A DNA stretch of 45,558 bases from an uncultured Collinsella sp. (lineage in GTDB: Bacteria > Actinomycetota > Coriobacteriia > Coriobacteriales > Coriobacteriaceae), in assembly GCA_958415625.1 (NCBI GenBank), contig CATYZI010000015.1, positions 1 to 45,558 of the forward strand, read 5' to 3'. The notes beneath the pieces are model-generated. The model saw nothing but the letters and a program-made list of their open reading frames with translations. It did not search any database and was not told the DNA's origin. The position numbers and the translations under genes are program-made. Positions 7,551 to 14,905 of the stretch are shown one piece after another. Position 1 is the first letter of the stretch; each line of letters begins with the position of its first letter.

Positions 7551-8243
7551 TTAGATGGCCGAGTCTTTGGACAGCTCAAAGTAGTCGGGATGCAAGGCGA
7601 TAACCGGGCCCTGCTCCTCGGGCATCAGATGCAGGTGCGTCTCTGCCAGGTAGCTCGCCGTGTCGGTATCGCCCTTTTTAATGGCCTCGAGAATCCGGCG
7701 ATGCTGCCGACGAATCGGCTCCCAATCCAGATCCTGCGACACCATACGCAACCAGTTGTATCGCTCAAAATGCGTGTTGACGCTCTTCATCCAATCCCAC
7801 AACATGTGGCGGCCGGCAATCTCAAAACATGTCTCATGAAACAGGTTGTCCAGATCAAAAAAGCGACGCGTTTCGCTGTGGTCGAGCGACTCGGACTCGG
7901 CAAGAATCTGCTCGAGCCGATGCTTTTGCTCGGGCGTGGCGGCAGAGCAGCATTTAATGAGCACACTTCTCTCGAGTTTCTCGCGCAAGAAACAGGCGTT
8001 CTCAGCGCGCTCCATGCTGATTTTTGAGACATAGGTGCCGCTTTTGGGACGCGTTTCCACCAGCTCCTGTTCACGCAGACGCACAAAGGACTCGCGAATG
8101 GGCGTGCGCCCGATTCCCGTCTCCTTTTCCAGACCAATCGCCGAAAGACGTGTGCCGGGTTTGAGCTCGGCATAGATGATCTTGGAGCGCAATGCGTTGT
8201 ATGCCTGATCTTGCAGGCTCTGATAAAGCTGATGTTGTTCCAT
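7551..8243 (-). CDS. GntR-family regulator with FCD sensor domain
   Basis: This 230-residue FadR-type GntR regulator has an N-terminal winged helix (LRSKIIYAELKPGTRLS, then TGIGRTPIRESFVRL). A helical FCD ligand domain from about residue 80 carries DLDNLFHETCF and later His residues that commonly bind a metal in this family. The ATG at 8243 follows GAGGG. It lies between the eda and kduD genes and faces away from kduD. GntR/FCD regulators often control sugar-acid genes (UxuR, ExuR, DgoR types), so a role in the uronate pathway is likely but not shown. Nothing in the sequence identifies its operator. Confidence 0.85.
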   Translation of the reverse strand: MEQHQLYQSLQDQAYNALRSKIIYAELKPGTRLSAIGLEKETGIGRTPIRESFVRLREQELVETRPKSGTYVSKISMERAENACFLREKLERSVLIKCCSAATPEQKHRLEQILAESESLDHSETRRFFDLDNLFHETCFEIAGRHMLWDWMKSVNTHFERYNWLRMVSQDLDWEPIRRQHRRILEAIKKGDTDTASYLAETHLHLMPEEQGPVIALHPDYFELSKDSAI

Positions 8244-8276
8244 AAAGCCCTCGGATGAAGCTCACGGTTTGTCGAA

Positions 8277-8332
8277 TTTCACCACGTAATACTATCGCAT
8301 CCCCCATACCCTCAGTTGCGGTGAAATAAGGG
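8277..8332. repeat. Dispersed palindromic repeat, degenerate copy 3
   Basis: AGTTGCGGTGAAATAAGG at 8314-8331 matches the arm of the copies at 7514-7535 and 12635-12653. The partner arm is reduced to ATTTCACC at 8277-8284. It lies upstream of the GntR gene, so it may also overlap that promoter. Confidence 0.45.
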
Positions 8333-8378
8333 CCGCTGGCACCCATGCACAACTTAGGCGGCTTTGACGTGACCAGAC

Positions 8379-8477
8379 GTGACCACCGCTATCTCGGCGC
8401 TGATCTTAGGCAACGTCGCCGGCATCGCCAGTAAGTTGTTCACCCGGCACTTTGCGCGCGCCGCGTTTGAAAAGTAG
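8379..8477 (+). pseudogene. Possible 3' remnant of a membrane protein gene
   Basis: A 32-codon frame opening with GTG encodes a hydrophobic stretch (AISALILGNVAGIASKLF) followed by a basic tail, then a stop codon. It looks like the C-terminus of a transporter whose upstream part is gone, since a stop codon closes the frame two codons before. It has no convincing ribosome site. It could be chance. Apart from this, the 8244-8712 spacer holds only promoter and operator sequences. Confidence 0.2.
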
Positions 8478-8595
8478 CACTACGCACGGGGCCAACGGGC
8501 AGCCCGTGCCCACTTGTCTCTCGAGCTTGCCCTCCTCGATCAGGACAATCGAGCCGCCCGCGCAGCAGTGCGAGTTCACCGTTTACCATTTAAAA

Positions 8596-8607
8596 GTGAA
8601 CGTTCAC
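8596..8607. promoter_or_regulatory. Pectin-regulon operator upstream of kduD
   Basis: A perfect palindrome GTGAACGTTCAC 106 nt before the kduD ATG. It is identical to sites upstream of the GPH transporter and uxaC. A half-site GTTCACC lies at 8574-8580. Confidence 0.7.
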
Positions 8608-8685
8608 CTATTTTTCGGAGAATGGGAGGGTTTATTACCCTACTTCACATATACTGAGCTTGTACGAAAAGCAAGACTTATATAG

Positions 8686-8697
8686 ATGAACGTTTCT
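8686..8697. promoter_or_regulatory. Second, weaker operator at the kduD start
   Basis: ATGAACGTTTCT matches the left half of the TGAACGTTCA operator. It ends 15 nt before the kduD ATG, next to the ribosome site. It is 90 nt from the main site, so a repression loop is possible. Confidence 0.45.
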
Positions 8698-8712
8698 TTT
8701 GGAAGGATTGCT

Positions 8713-9522
8713 ATGTCTGATCTTATGGACAGCTTCCGCCTGGACGGCAAGGTCGCGCTCGTGACCGGCGCCACCTATGGCATCGGTATGGCCATTGCCG
8801 AGGCGCTCGGAGAGGCAGGCGCCAAGGTTGCCTTCAACGCCCGTCACGCCGACAAGGTTGCCGAGGCCGAGAAGCACTACCGTGAGCTGGGCTTTGATGC
8901 TCACGGCTATGTTGCCGACGTCACCGACGAGGCCGTCGTCGCCGAGCTCATCGCCAAGATCGAGGCCGATTTTGGCACCACGCCCGACATCCTGGTCAAC
9001 AACGCCGGCGTCATCCAGCGCACGCCGATGCTCGACATGAGTGCCGAGGACTTCCGTCGCGTCGTCGACATCGACCTCAACGCCCCGTTTATCGTGTCCA
9101 AGGCCTGTCTGCCGGGCATGATCGCCAAGGACCACGGCAAGATCATCAACATCTGCTCCATGATGAGCGAGCTGGGCCGCGAGACCATCGCCGGCTATGC
9201 CGCCGCCAAGGGCGGACTCAAGATGCTCACCAAGAACATCTGCTCCGAGTTTGGCGAGGCCAATATCCAGTGTAACGGCATTGGGCCCGGCTACATCGCC
9301 ACCCCGCAGACCGCACCGCTGCGCGAGACGCAGCCCGATGGCAGCCGTCACCCGTTTGACCAGTTCATCATCGCCAAGACGCCGGCAGCCCGTTGGGGCA
9401 CGCCCGAGGACCTGAAGGGCCCCGCCGTGTTCCTGGCTTCCGACGCATCGAACTTCGTCAACGGGCACATTCTGTACGTGGACGGCGGCATCCTCGCGTA
9501 CATCGGCAAACAGCCGCAATAG
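8713..9522 (+). CDS. kduD: Short-chain dehydrogenase, KduD / gluconate 5-dehydrogenase type
   Basis: A 269-residue classical SDR has the cofactor motif TGATYGIG near the N-terminus and NNAG in LVNNAGV. The catalytic Ser in NICSMMS and the Tyr-x3-Lys in GYAAAKGG are present. The end VDGGILAYIGKQ is characteristic of the gluconate 5-dehydrogenase / KduD group. In this pathway it would reduce 3-deoxy-D-glycero-2,5-hexodiulosonate to KDG. ATG at 8713 was chosen because GGAAGG sits 7 nt upstream; the earlier in-frame ATG at 8686 falls in an operator. It is followed by the RpiB-family isomerase, which supplies its substrate. Expression is likely controlled by the TGAACGTTCA operator. Confidence 0.88.
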   Translation: MSDLMDSFRLDGKVALVTGATYGIGMAIAEALGEAGAKVAFNARHADKVAEAEKHYRELGFDAHGYVADVTDEAVVAELIAKIEADFGTTPDILVNNAGVIQRTPMLDMSAEDFRRVVDIDLNAPFIVSKACLPGMIAKDHGKIINICSMMSELGRETIAGYAAAKGGLKMLTKNICSEFGEANIQCNGIGPGYIATPQTAPLRETQPDGSRHPFDQFIIAKTPAARWGTPEDLKGPAVFLASDASNFVNGHILYVDGGILAYIGKQPQ

Positions 9523-9788
9523 GCTGCGGCCGCGCGGAGCACGGCACCTTGGCGCTCAAACCGTCGCTCGCGTACCGAAATACGCTTCGCTCCTCTTTCA
9601 CGCCAATCTGCCGCACTCCGCGCGCCCTCGCCACCGTCACGCACCAGCCAACACAGGCGCTTCGGTTTGTGCGGAACTCGCGACAGACTTAACTGCCGAC
9701 CGCTCGCATAGCTCATCGCGGGTTGGCTTTGCCGCCGCCCGCGCACAGAAACAAAAAACTGGAAGATTAAGTTGAAAGGTTGACTCAA

Positions 9789-10430
9789 ATGAAGATCGCT
9801 CTGATTAATGAGAATTCTCAGAACTCCAAGAACCCCATGATCGAGGCTGCCCTTAAGAAGGTTGTCGAGCCCATGGGCCACACCGTCTTTAATTATGGCA
9901 TGTATGCCGACGCCGACTCCAAGCCCCTCACCTACGTGCAGAACGGCATTCTTGCCGCCGTGCTGCTCAACTCCGGCGCTGCCGACTACGTCGTGACCGG
10001 TTGCGGCACCGGCGAGGGCGCCATGCTCGCCTGCAACTCCTTCCCCGGCGTGCTGTGCGGCCACGTTGCCGACCCGCTGGATGCCTACACCTTTGCCCAG
10101 GTCAACGATGGCAACGCCGTCGCCATGCCCTTCGCGCTCAAGAACGGCTGGGGCCAGGAGCTCAACCTGGAGTACACCTTCGAGAAACTCTTTGGCTTTG
10201 GCTCGGGCAACGGCTACCCCGCCGAGCGCGTTGAGCCCGAGCAGCGCAACAAGAAGATCCTCGACGGCGTGCGCGCTGTGACCATGCGTCCGCTCGTCGA
10301 CGTCCTGGGCGAGATCGATCAGGATCTGGTGAAGGGCGCCCTCGCTGGTGAGCACTTCCAGGAGTACTTCTTTGCCAACGCCACCGACGAGGCCATCATC
10401 GCCAAGGTCAAGGAGATCTTGGGCCTGTAA
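9789..10430 (+). CDS. dhuI: RpiB/LacAB-family isomerase, probable DhuI (4-deoxy-5-hexosulose-uronate isomerase)
   Basis: A 213-residue sugar isomerase of the RpiB/LacA/LacB fold, with the N-terminal MKIALINENSQ strand and the active-site Cys region VVTGCGTGEGAML. It is longer than ribose-5-phosphate isomerase B (about 150 residues) by a C-terminal extension. Enzymes of this family named DhuI replace KduI in streptococci that metabolise unsaturated uronates, where they work with an SDR called DhuD. Here it sits 266 nt after the KduD-type SDR, and no KduI-like gene is in the window, so the same role is likely. The ATG at 9789 follows GAAAGG. The 9523-9788 spacer holds no recognised feature. Confidence 0.78.
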   Translation: MKIALINENSQNSKNPMIEAALKKVVEPMGHTVFNYGMYADADSKPLTYVQNGILAAVLLNSGAADYVVTGCGTGEGAMLACNSFPGVLCGHVADPLDAYTFAQVNDGNAVAMPFALKNGWGQELNLEYTFEKLFGFGSGNGYPAERVEPEQRNKKILDGVRAVTMRPLVDVLGEIDQDLVKGALAGEHFQEYFFANATDEAIIAKVKEILGL

Positions 10431-10475
10431 TAAGGTCCACGGGGCGCACCGCCCCCCCAACAAGCCGCCAGACAA

Positions 10476-10510
10476 AAGGCGCCGCGACAATCTATGTGTC
10501 GCGGCGCCTT
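10476..10510. terminator. Bidirectional terminator between dhuI and the flavin reductase
   Basis: A perfect 14-bp stem (AAGGCGCCGCGACA and complement) with a 7-nt loop. TTTT flanks it on the minus strand and an AT-rich stretch on the plus strand. It lies 46 nt past dhuI and 60 nt past the convergent oxidoreductase gene. Confidence 0.85.
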
Positions 10511-10569
10511 ATTTGATTGGCTATCGCTTGAGCCACCGCAAGGCGGCCGCTCCCCTATTTGCCAAGAGC

Positions 10570-12519
10570 CTACAGCTCGCAGGCGACCTTGTAGCCGTCG
10601 CCGATGGCGTCGCGGATGTTGCCGCACTTCTGGGCATCGCCCAGCACGTGGGTGACAACGCCGGCAGCGGCAAGATCATCGGCCAGCTTGGTGTTGGGAC
10701 GGTAACCCATGGCAAGCACCAGCGTATCGGCGTCGGCGATGGTGTGGACCTCGCCGTCCTTCTCGTAGCTGATGGCGTCCTCGGTAATCTCGGTCACCTT
10801 GGCCTCGGTCAGCACGTGAACGCCCTTGGAGAGCATGCGCGTGATGAGCACCGCGCGACCGGCGCCACCCTCGTTGGCGGCAAGCGTCTTGGTCATCTCG
10901 ATGACGGTGACATCGCGGTTGGCCGGCGACAGGTCGTTGACCAACGGGGCCAGGTAATCGGCCGTCTCGCAACCAACGGTGCCGCCGCCCACAATGACGA
11001 TCTTCTTGCCCGGGAAAGCCTTGCCACCCAGCAGGTCGTCAGCCGTCATGACCTGCTTAAAGCCCTGCATAAAGGCCGGGGCGATGGGTTCGGCGCCATA
11101 AGCCAGGACAACCTCGTAGCCCGCGTAGTCGTGCTGGATGTCCTCGGCCGAAAGCTCGGTACCGAAGACGCACGTGACGCCGGCCTCGGCCAGGCGACGG
11201 TACTGATACTTGATCACGCGCGTGAGCTCCTGCTTTGCCGGCGGAACGGCCGCAATGCGCATCTCGCCGCCCGGCTCGTCCTGCTTATCCACGAGCACCA
11301 CGTTATGACCGCGCTTGGCGGCAATGTAGGCTGCCTCCATGCCCGCGGGACCGGCACCCACAACGAGCACGTTCTTTGCCTCGGCGGCAGGCTCGTAGCC
11401 AGCCTCATCGCGCTCCACATCCGGGTTGACGGTGCAGGAGATGCGCTTGCCGAACATGATGCCGTTCAGGCAGCGCAGGCAACCGATGCAGGGGCGGATG
11501 TCGTCGGCGTTGCCGGCAGCAGCCTTGTTGCAGAACTCGGCATCGCACAGATTGGCGCGGCCCATCATGCAGATGTCGGCAGCGCCGTCCTCGATCAGCT
11601 CCTCGGCGATCCATGCCTCGTTAATGCGGCCGACCGTGGCAACGGGAATGTTGACGTGCTTTTTGATCTCGCGCGAGCAGGCGGCGTGCGAGGCCTGCTG
11701 CGTACCGGCGGCGGGAATGGCGGAGCCGCGCTTGATGGTAGTGCCGCCCGACACGTGGATCATGTCGACGCCGGCCTTCTCCAGGCGACGCGAGACGTAG
11801 ATCATGTCGTTGAGGGTCAGACCGCCATCGGTGTACTCGTCGCCCGAGATACGGACGTCGATGATGAAGTCCTTGCCGCAGCGCTCGCGAATCTCGGCGA
11901 TGACCTCGAGCAGGAAGCGCATGCGGGCGTCGAGCGAGCCGCCGTACTCGTCGGTGCGCTTGTTGTAGAGCGGAGTCAAAAAACCGCCGAGCATGCCGTG
12001 GGCATGCGCCGCATGGACCTCGACGCCGTCGACACCGGCCTTCTGCATACGCACGGCAGCGTCACCGAACTGATGCGTGAGCTCGTGGATCTCATCGACC
12101 GTGATAGGGCGCGGCGCCTCGCGGGCATAGGACGGGCCCACAAAGGACGGAGCGATCAGGCGCGGCGTGCCCGGAATGTTAAAGGCCATGTAGGCGGGGT
12201 GGAAGAGCTGCGGCATGATCTTGCAGCCGTACTCGTGGACGGCGGCGGCGAGCTTTTCCCAGCCAGGGATAAACGTGTCGTCGTAGCAGCACATGTCACC
12301 CGGCAGATAGGTATAGGTAGGCTCGACCGTCACGACCTCGGTGATGATCAGGCCAACGCCGCCCTTGGCGCGGGCACGGTAATGATCGACCAAGTCGTCG
12401 GTCACATAGCCGTGATCGGCCAGGTTGGTAGATACCGGCGGCATAAAGACGCGGTTCTTGACCTCGGTCGTACCGACCTTGATCGGGCTAAAGAGCATCG
12501 GGTAGGCGGAAGACTCCAT
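10570..12519 (-). CDS. NADH:flavin oxidoreductase, old-yellow-enzyme / dienoyl-CoA reductase type
   Basis: This 649-residue multidomain flavoenzyme has an FMN TIM barrel at the N-terminus (about 1-335, with HAAHAHGMLGGFLTP holding the active-site region). A 4Fe-4S motif, CIGCLRC then C after 11 residues, follows. The C-terminal half (from about 375) has an FAD and NAD(P) dinucleotide fold (VVGAGPAGMEAAY, IVGGGTVGCETA). The family includes 2,4-dienoyl-CoA reductase, enoate reductases and the bile-acid enzymes BaiCD and BaiH. The substrate cannot be assigned. It lies downstream of a GltD-like protein that could feed it electrons, in the pectin gene run. The ATG at 12519 follows GAAAGGA. Confidence 0.88.
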   Translation of the reverse strand: MESSAYPMLFSPIKVGTTEVKNRVFMPPVSTNLADHGYVTDDLVDHYRARAKGGVGLIITEVVTVEPTYTYLPGDMCCYDDTFIPGWEKLAAAVHEYGCKIMPQLFHPAYMAFNIPGTPRLIAPSFVGPSYAREAPRPITVDEIHELTHQFGDAAVRMQKAGVDGVEVHAAHAHGMLGGFLTPLYNKRTDEYGGSLDARMRFLLEVIAEIRERCGKDFIIDVRISGDEYTDGGLTLNDMIYVSRRLEKAGVDMIHVSGGTTIKRGSAIPAAGTQQASHAACSREIKKHVNIPVATVGRINEAWIAEELIEDGAADICMMGRANLCDAEFCNKAAAGNADDIRPCIGCLRCLNGIMFGKRISCTVNPDVERDEAGYEPAAEAKNVLVVGAGPAGMEAAYIAAKRGHNVVLVDKQDEPGGEMRIAAVPPAKQELTRVIKYQYRRLAEAGVTCVFGTELSAEDIQHDYAGYEVVLAYGAEPIAPAFMQGFKQVMTADDLLGGKAFPGKKIVIVGGGTVGCETADYLAPLVNDLSPANRDVTVIEMTKTLAANEGGAGRAVLITRMLSKGVHVLTEAKVTEITEDAISYEKDGEVHTIADADTLVLAMGYRPNTKLADDLAAAGVVTHVLGDAQKCGNIRDAIGDGYKVACEL

Positions 12520-12634
12520 ACAGGGTTCCTTTCGTTTGAGCCGCTCGGCGGCAGTTGCTAACGTACTTATCGTATCAGTAACCGCGCTGTACCCGACCGT
12601 ACACGCTCCCCCGGCCTTTACTCAGCCCACAAAA

Positions 12635-12701
12635 AGTTGCGGTGGAATACGGAGTAGATGAGGCCTTTGACAGCCAAAACAGTCCGTATTCCACCGCAAC
12701 T
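12635..12701. repeat. Dispersed palindromic repeat, copy 2 (perfect arms)
   Basis: AGTTGCGGTGGAATACGGA at 12635-12653 is exactly complementary to 12683-12701, with a 29-nt loop containing TTTGACAGCCAAAACAG. It is related to the copy at 7471-7535. It lies 15 nt past the stop codon of the GltD-like gene, so it may also act as a terminator. Confidence 0.7.
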
Positions 12702-12716
12702 GATGGATGGGATGGG

Positions 12717-13934
12717 TTAGAGGCCCAGGTAGCTGGTCATGCCTTCGACGGCGAGCTTGGCGCCGGCTACGGCATGGACCACGGTGAGCGGGCCGTTGAC
12801 CACGTCGCCGGCGGCAAAGACGCCAGGCACGGTGGTCATGCCGCACTCATCGACCGAAAGAAGACCGCGATGGTCGGTCTCCAGACCGCCCGTCGTAAGC
12901 ACCAGCTTGTCCTTAGGCACTTGCGAGGCCGCAATCACAACCGTGTCGGCGGGCACATGGTCAAGTTCTTCCTCGTAGCCCACCACGTTGTCGTCCTCGT
13001 CAAAGATAGCCGTCTCGAACACCGGACCGTTATCGTCGATGGCGCAGATCGCCTTGCCGCGCACGATCTCGGCACCGTCAAGCTCGGTCAGCTCCACCTC
13101 GTCATCGATGGCCGAGATATGGCGCGATCGGGCATACACGGTAACCTTGCGAGCGCCCGAGCGCAGGGCCGTACGGGCAACATCCATGGCCACGTTGCCA
13201 GCGCCGATAACCGCCACGTTCTGACCGATCGCCACGCTCGTGGGATCGACCAGGTAATCGATACCAAACAGTACGTTGCCACGCGACTCGCCGGGAATAC
13301 CCAGCTTGCGGGCGCGCCAGGTACCGGTACCGACAAAGACCGCATCGTAGCCGTCGCGCAGCAGGTCGTCGATATGCAGCGCGCCACCGATGGTGGTCGA
13401 GGGACGGACGCGCACGCCAAGCGAGCACATCACGTGACGGTACTTTTGCACGAGAGCACGGGGCAGGCGAAACTCGGGGATGCCGTACTCCAGCACGCCG
13501 CCGATCTCGGGGCGCTGTTCAAACACCGTGACGGCACAGCCCAGCTGGGCCATCTTAATGGCCACGGTAATGCCGGCAGGACCGGAACCGACCACGGCAA
13601 CCTGCTTGCCGCACGACGGCGCGGGCTTCCACTCCTTACGATCCAAATACGCAGTCGAGATATAGTTCTCGATACTCGAAAAATGCACCGGCGCACCCTT
13701 GCGGCCCTGGATGCACGCGCCCTCGCACTGACCCGAATGGTTGCAGATCATGGAGCAGACCGCGCTCATGGGGTTGTTCTGGAACAGCAGCTCACCTGCC
13801 TCTTCCAGACGACGCTGCTTGAACAAGTCAATGACCTGCGGAATAGGCGTCTGCACCGGACAGCCTTTAAGCTGGCAGAACGCCTTTTTGCACCCAAGAC
13901 AGCGGTTCGCTTCCTCAACAATATGAATAGCCAT
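12717..13934 (-). CDS. GltD-like NAD(P)-dependent Fe-S flavoprotein
   Basis: A 405-residue homologue of the glutamate synthase small subunit. The N-terminal region is Cys-rich (CLGCKKAFC, GCPVQTPIP, then CSMICNHSGQCEGAC), expected to hold two 4Fe-4S clusters. An FAD fold (VVGSGPAGITVA) and an NAD(P) fold (VIGAGNVAMDVA) follow, and it ends with GVFAAGDVVNGPLTVVHAV. It is shorter than standalone GltD (about 450-480), and no large glutamate synthase subunit is in the window. Proteins like this pass electrons from NAD(P)H to a partner. The candidate partner is the flavin reductase immediately downstream. The ATG at 13934 follows GAGGGG. Confidence 0.85.
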   Translation of the reverse strand: MAIHIVEEANRCLGCKKAFCQLKGCPVQTPIPQVIDLFKQRRLEEAGELLFQNNPMSAVCSMICNHSGQCEGACIQGRKGAPVHFSSIENYISTAYLDRKEWKPAPSCGKQVAVVGSGPAGITVAIKMAQLGCAVTVFEQRPEIGGVLEYGIPEFRLPRALVQKYRHVMCSLGVRVRPSTTIGGALHIDDLLRDGYDAVFVGTGTWRARKLGIPGESRGNVLFGIDYLVDPTSVAIGQNVAVIGAGNVAMDVARTALRSGARKVTVYARSRHISAIDDEVELTELDGAEIVRGKAICAIDDNGPVFETAIFDEDDNVVGYEEELDHVPADTVVIAASQVPKDKLVLTTGGLETDHRGLLSVDECGMTTVPGVFAAGDVVNGPLTVVHAVAGAKLAVEGMTSYLGL

Positions 13935-13985
13935 CGGTACCCCTCTTGAACCTCTACGGCAATCTCTTTCGCCCAGCCTGTTTCG

Positions 13986-14903
13986 TTACAGAATCACGTG
14001 CTCGCACATCACGCTGCGCCCCATGCGCAGCAGCTCGTCGCGCGAGCGCTCGACCGTGGACGGTGTGCTGTTCTCGATAACGGTCATAATGCCCGGTCGC
14101 GCGGCCGCGGCCCAAGCGGCAATAGCCTCAAAATCAAAGTTTCCGCACGTGCAGGCGCCGTGGCATACCAAACGAGAGCCCGAGCCATCACACCAGCCAT
14201 CCTGGTCCTCGTTGTCTACGATCTCGTAGTCCTTTGCATGCAGCACGCGAATCTTGCTGCCGCACAGGTGCAACATACGCGACACCTGCTCGGAAGCCTC
14301 ACCGACGATCGTGGGATGCAGCAGCGACACCGGGTCGTAGATCACGCCGAGCGCCGGGCTCGGGACGCGCTCCAGAACCTCGCGGCAGCGCCCGGGCGTA
14401 TTGACGATCTCGTTCCAACCGGGCTCGATCAGAAGCTCGCCGCCCTCCTTTTCGGCCATCGAGCACACGCGTGCGAGTCCTTTGCAAAACGCATCGAGCG
14501 CAGCGGCCGAAAAACGGTCATCGGCCATCTTGTTCTGCGCGTTAGGGCGCCCCGTCTCGGTCCCCACCGGACAGCCCCCAAGCCAGCGCGCGAACCTCAG
14601 GCACGCCTCGTACTCGGCATAGGTATCCACCAGTTGATTCTGATCGGGCGTTGCCAGGTTTTTATAGCAGCCGAGCACCGCCACCTGCACGCCGTTGGTG
14701 TCGAGCACCTCGCGCAGATGGTCGGCGAGTTCGTGCGTAAGGCCGGAACGGTTAATGCCAAAGGACTTGTAGAGTACTTTGCTCGGCAGCTGAATGCACG
14801 AGAAACCCAGTTTGCCTGCCATGCGAATGCGCTCCTCGACCGTACCCTCGGGCAGGTCGTGCAGGCGCACGCCGACGCTCAGTGCGCCTTTTGACTGCGC
14901 CAT
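13986..14903 (-). CDS. Sugar phosphate isomerase/epimerase-like TIM barrel
   Basis: A 305-residue protein of the xylose-isomerase-like (AP endonuclease 2) TIM-barrel family. Conserved metal-ligand segments are visible: ELLIEPGWNEI (Glu), VIYDPVSLLHP (Asp), VLHAKDYE (His, Asp) and VIENS (Glu near the end). The ATG at 14903 starts 2 nt after the GH105 stop codon, and its ribosome site AAGGAGG lies inside the end of that gene, so the two are co-translated. It probably acts on a sugar released by GH105, such as a uronate or rhamnose derivative. The exact substrate is unknown. Confidence 0.8.
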   Translation of the reverse strand: MAQSKGALSVGVRLHDLPEGTVEERIRMAGKLGFSCIQLPSKVLYKSFGINRSGLTHELADHLREVLDTNGVQVAVLGCYKNLATPDQNQLVDTYAEYEACLRFARWLGGCPVGTETGRPNAQNKMADDRFSAAALDAFCKGLARVCSMAEKEGGELLIEPGWNEIVNTPGRCREVLERVPSPALGVIYDPVSLLHPTIVGEASEQVSRMLHLCGSKIRVLHAKDYEIVDNEDQDGWCDGSGSRLVCHGACTCGNFDFEAIAAWAAAARPGIMTVIENSTPSTVERSRDELLRMGRSVMCEHVIL

Positions 14904-14905
14904 GC

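Noticed and set aside
9523..9788. Possible gene or element in the kduD-dhuI spacer
   Set aside because: I found no coding frame with a ribosome site, no strong hairpin and no repeat; only low-level GC-rich sequence.
10348..12561. A 737-codon plus-strand frame opposite the flavin reductase
   Set aside because: Shadow of the reductase gene. It also starts inside dhuI and crosses a strong terminator.
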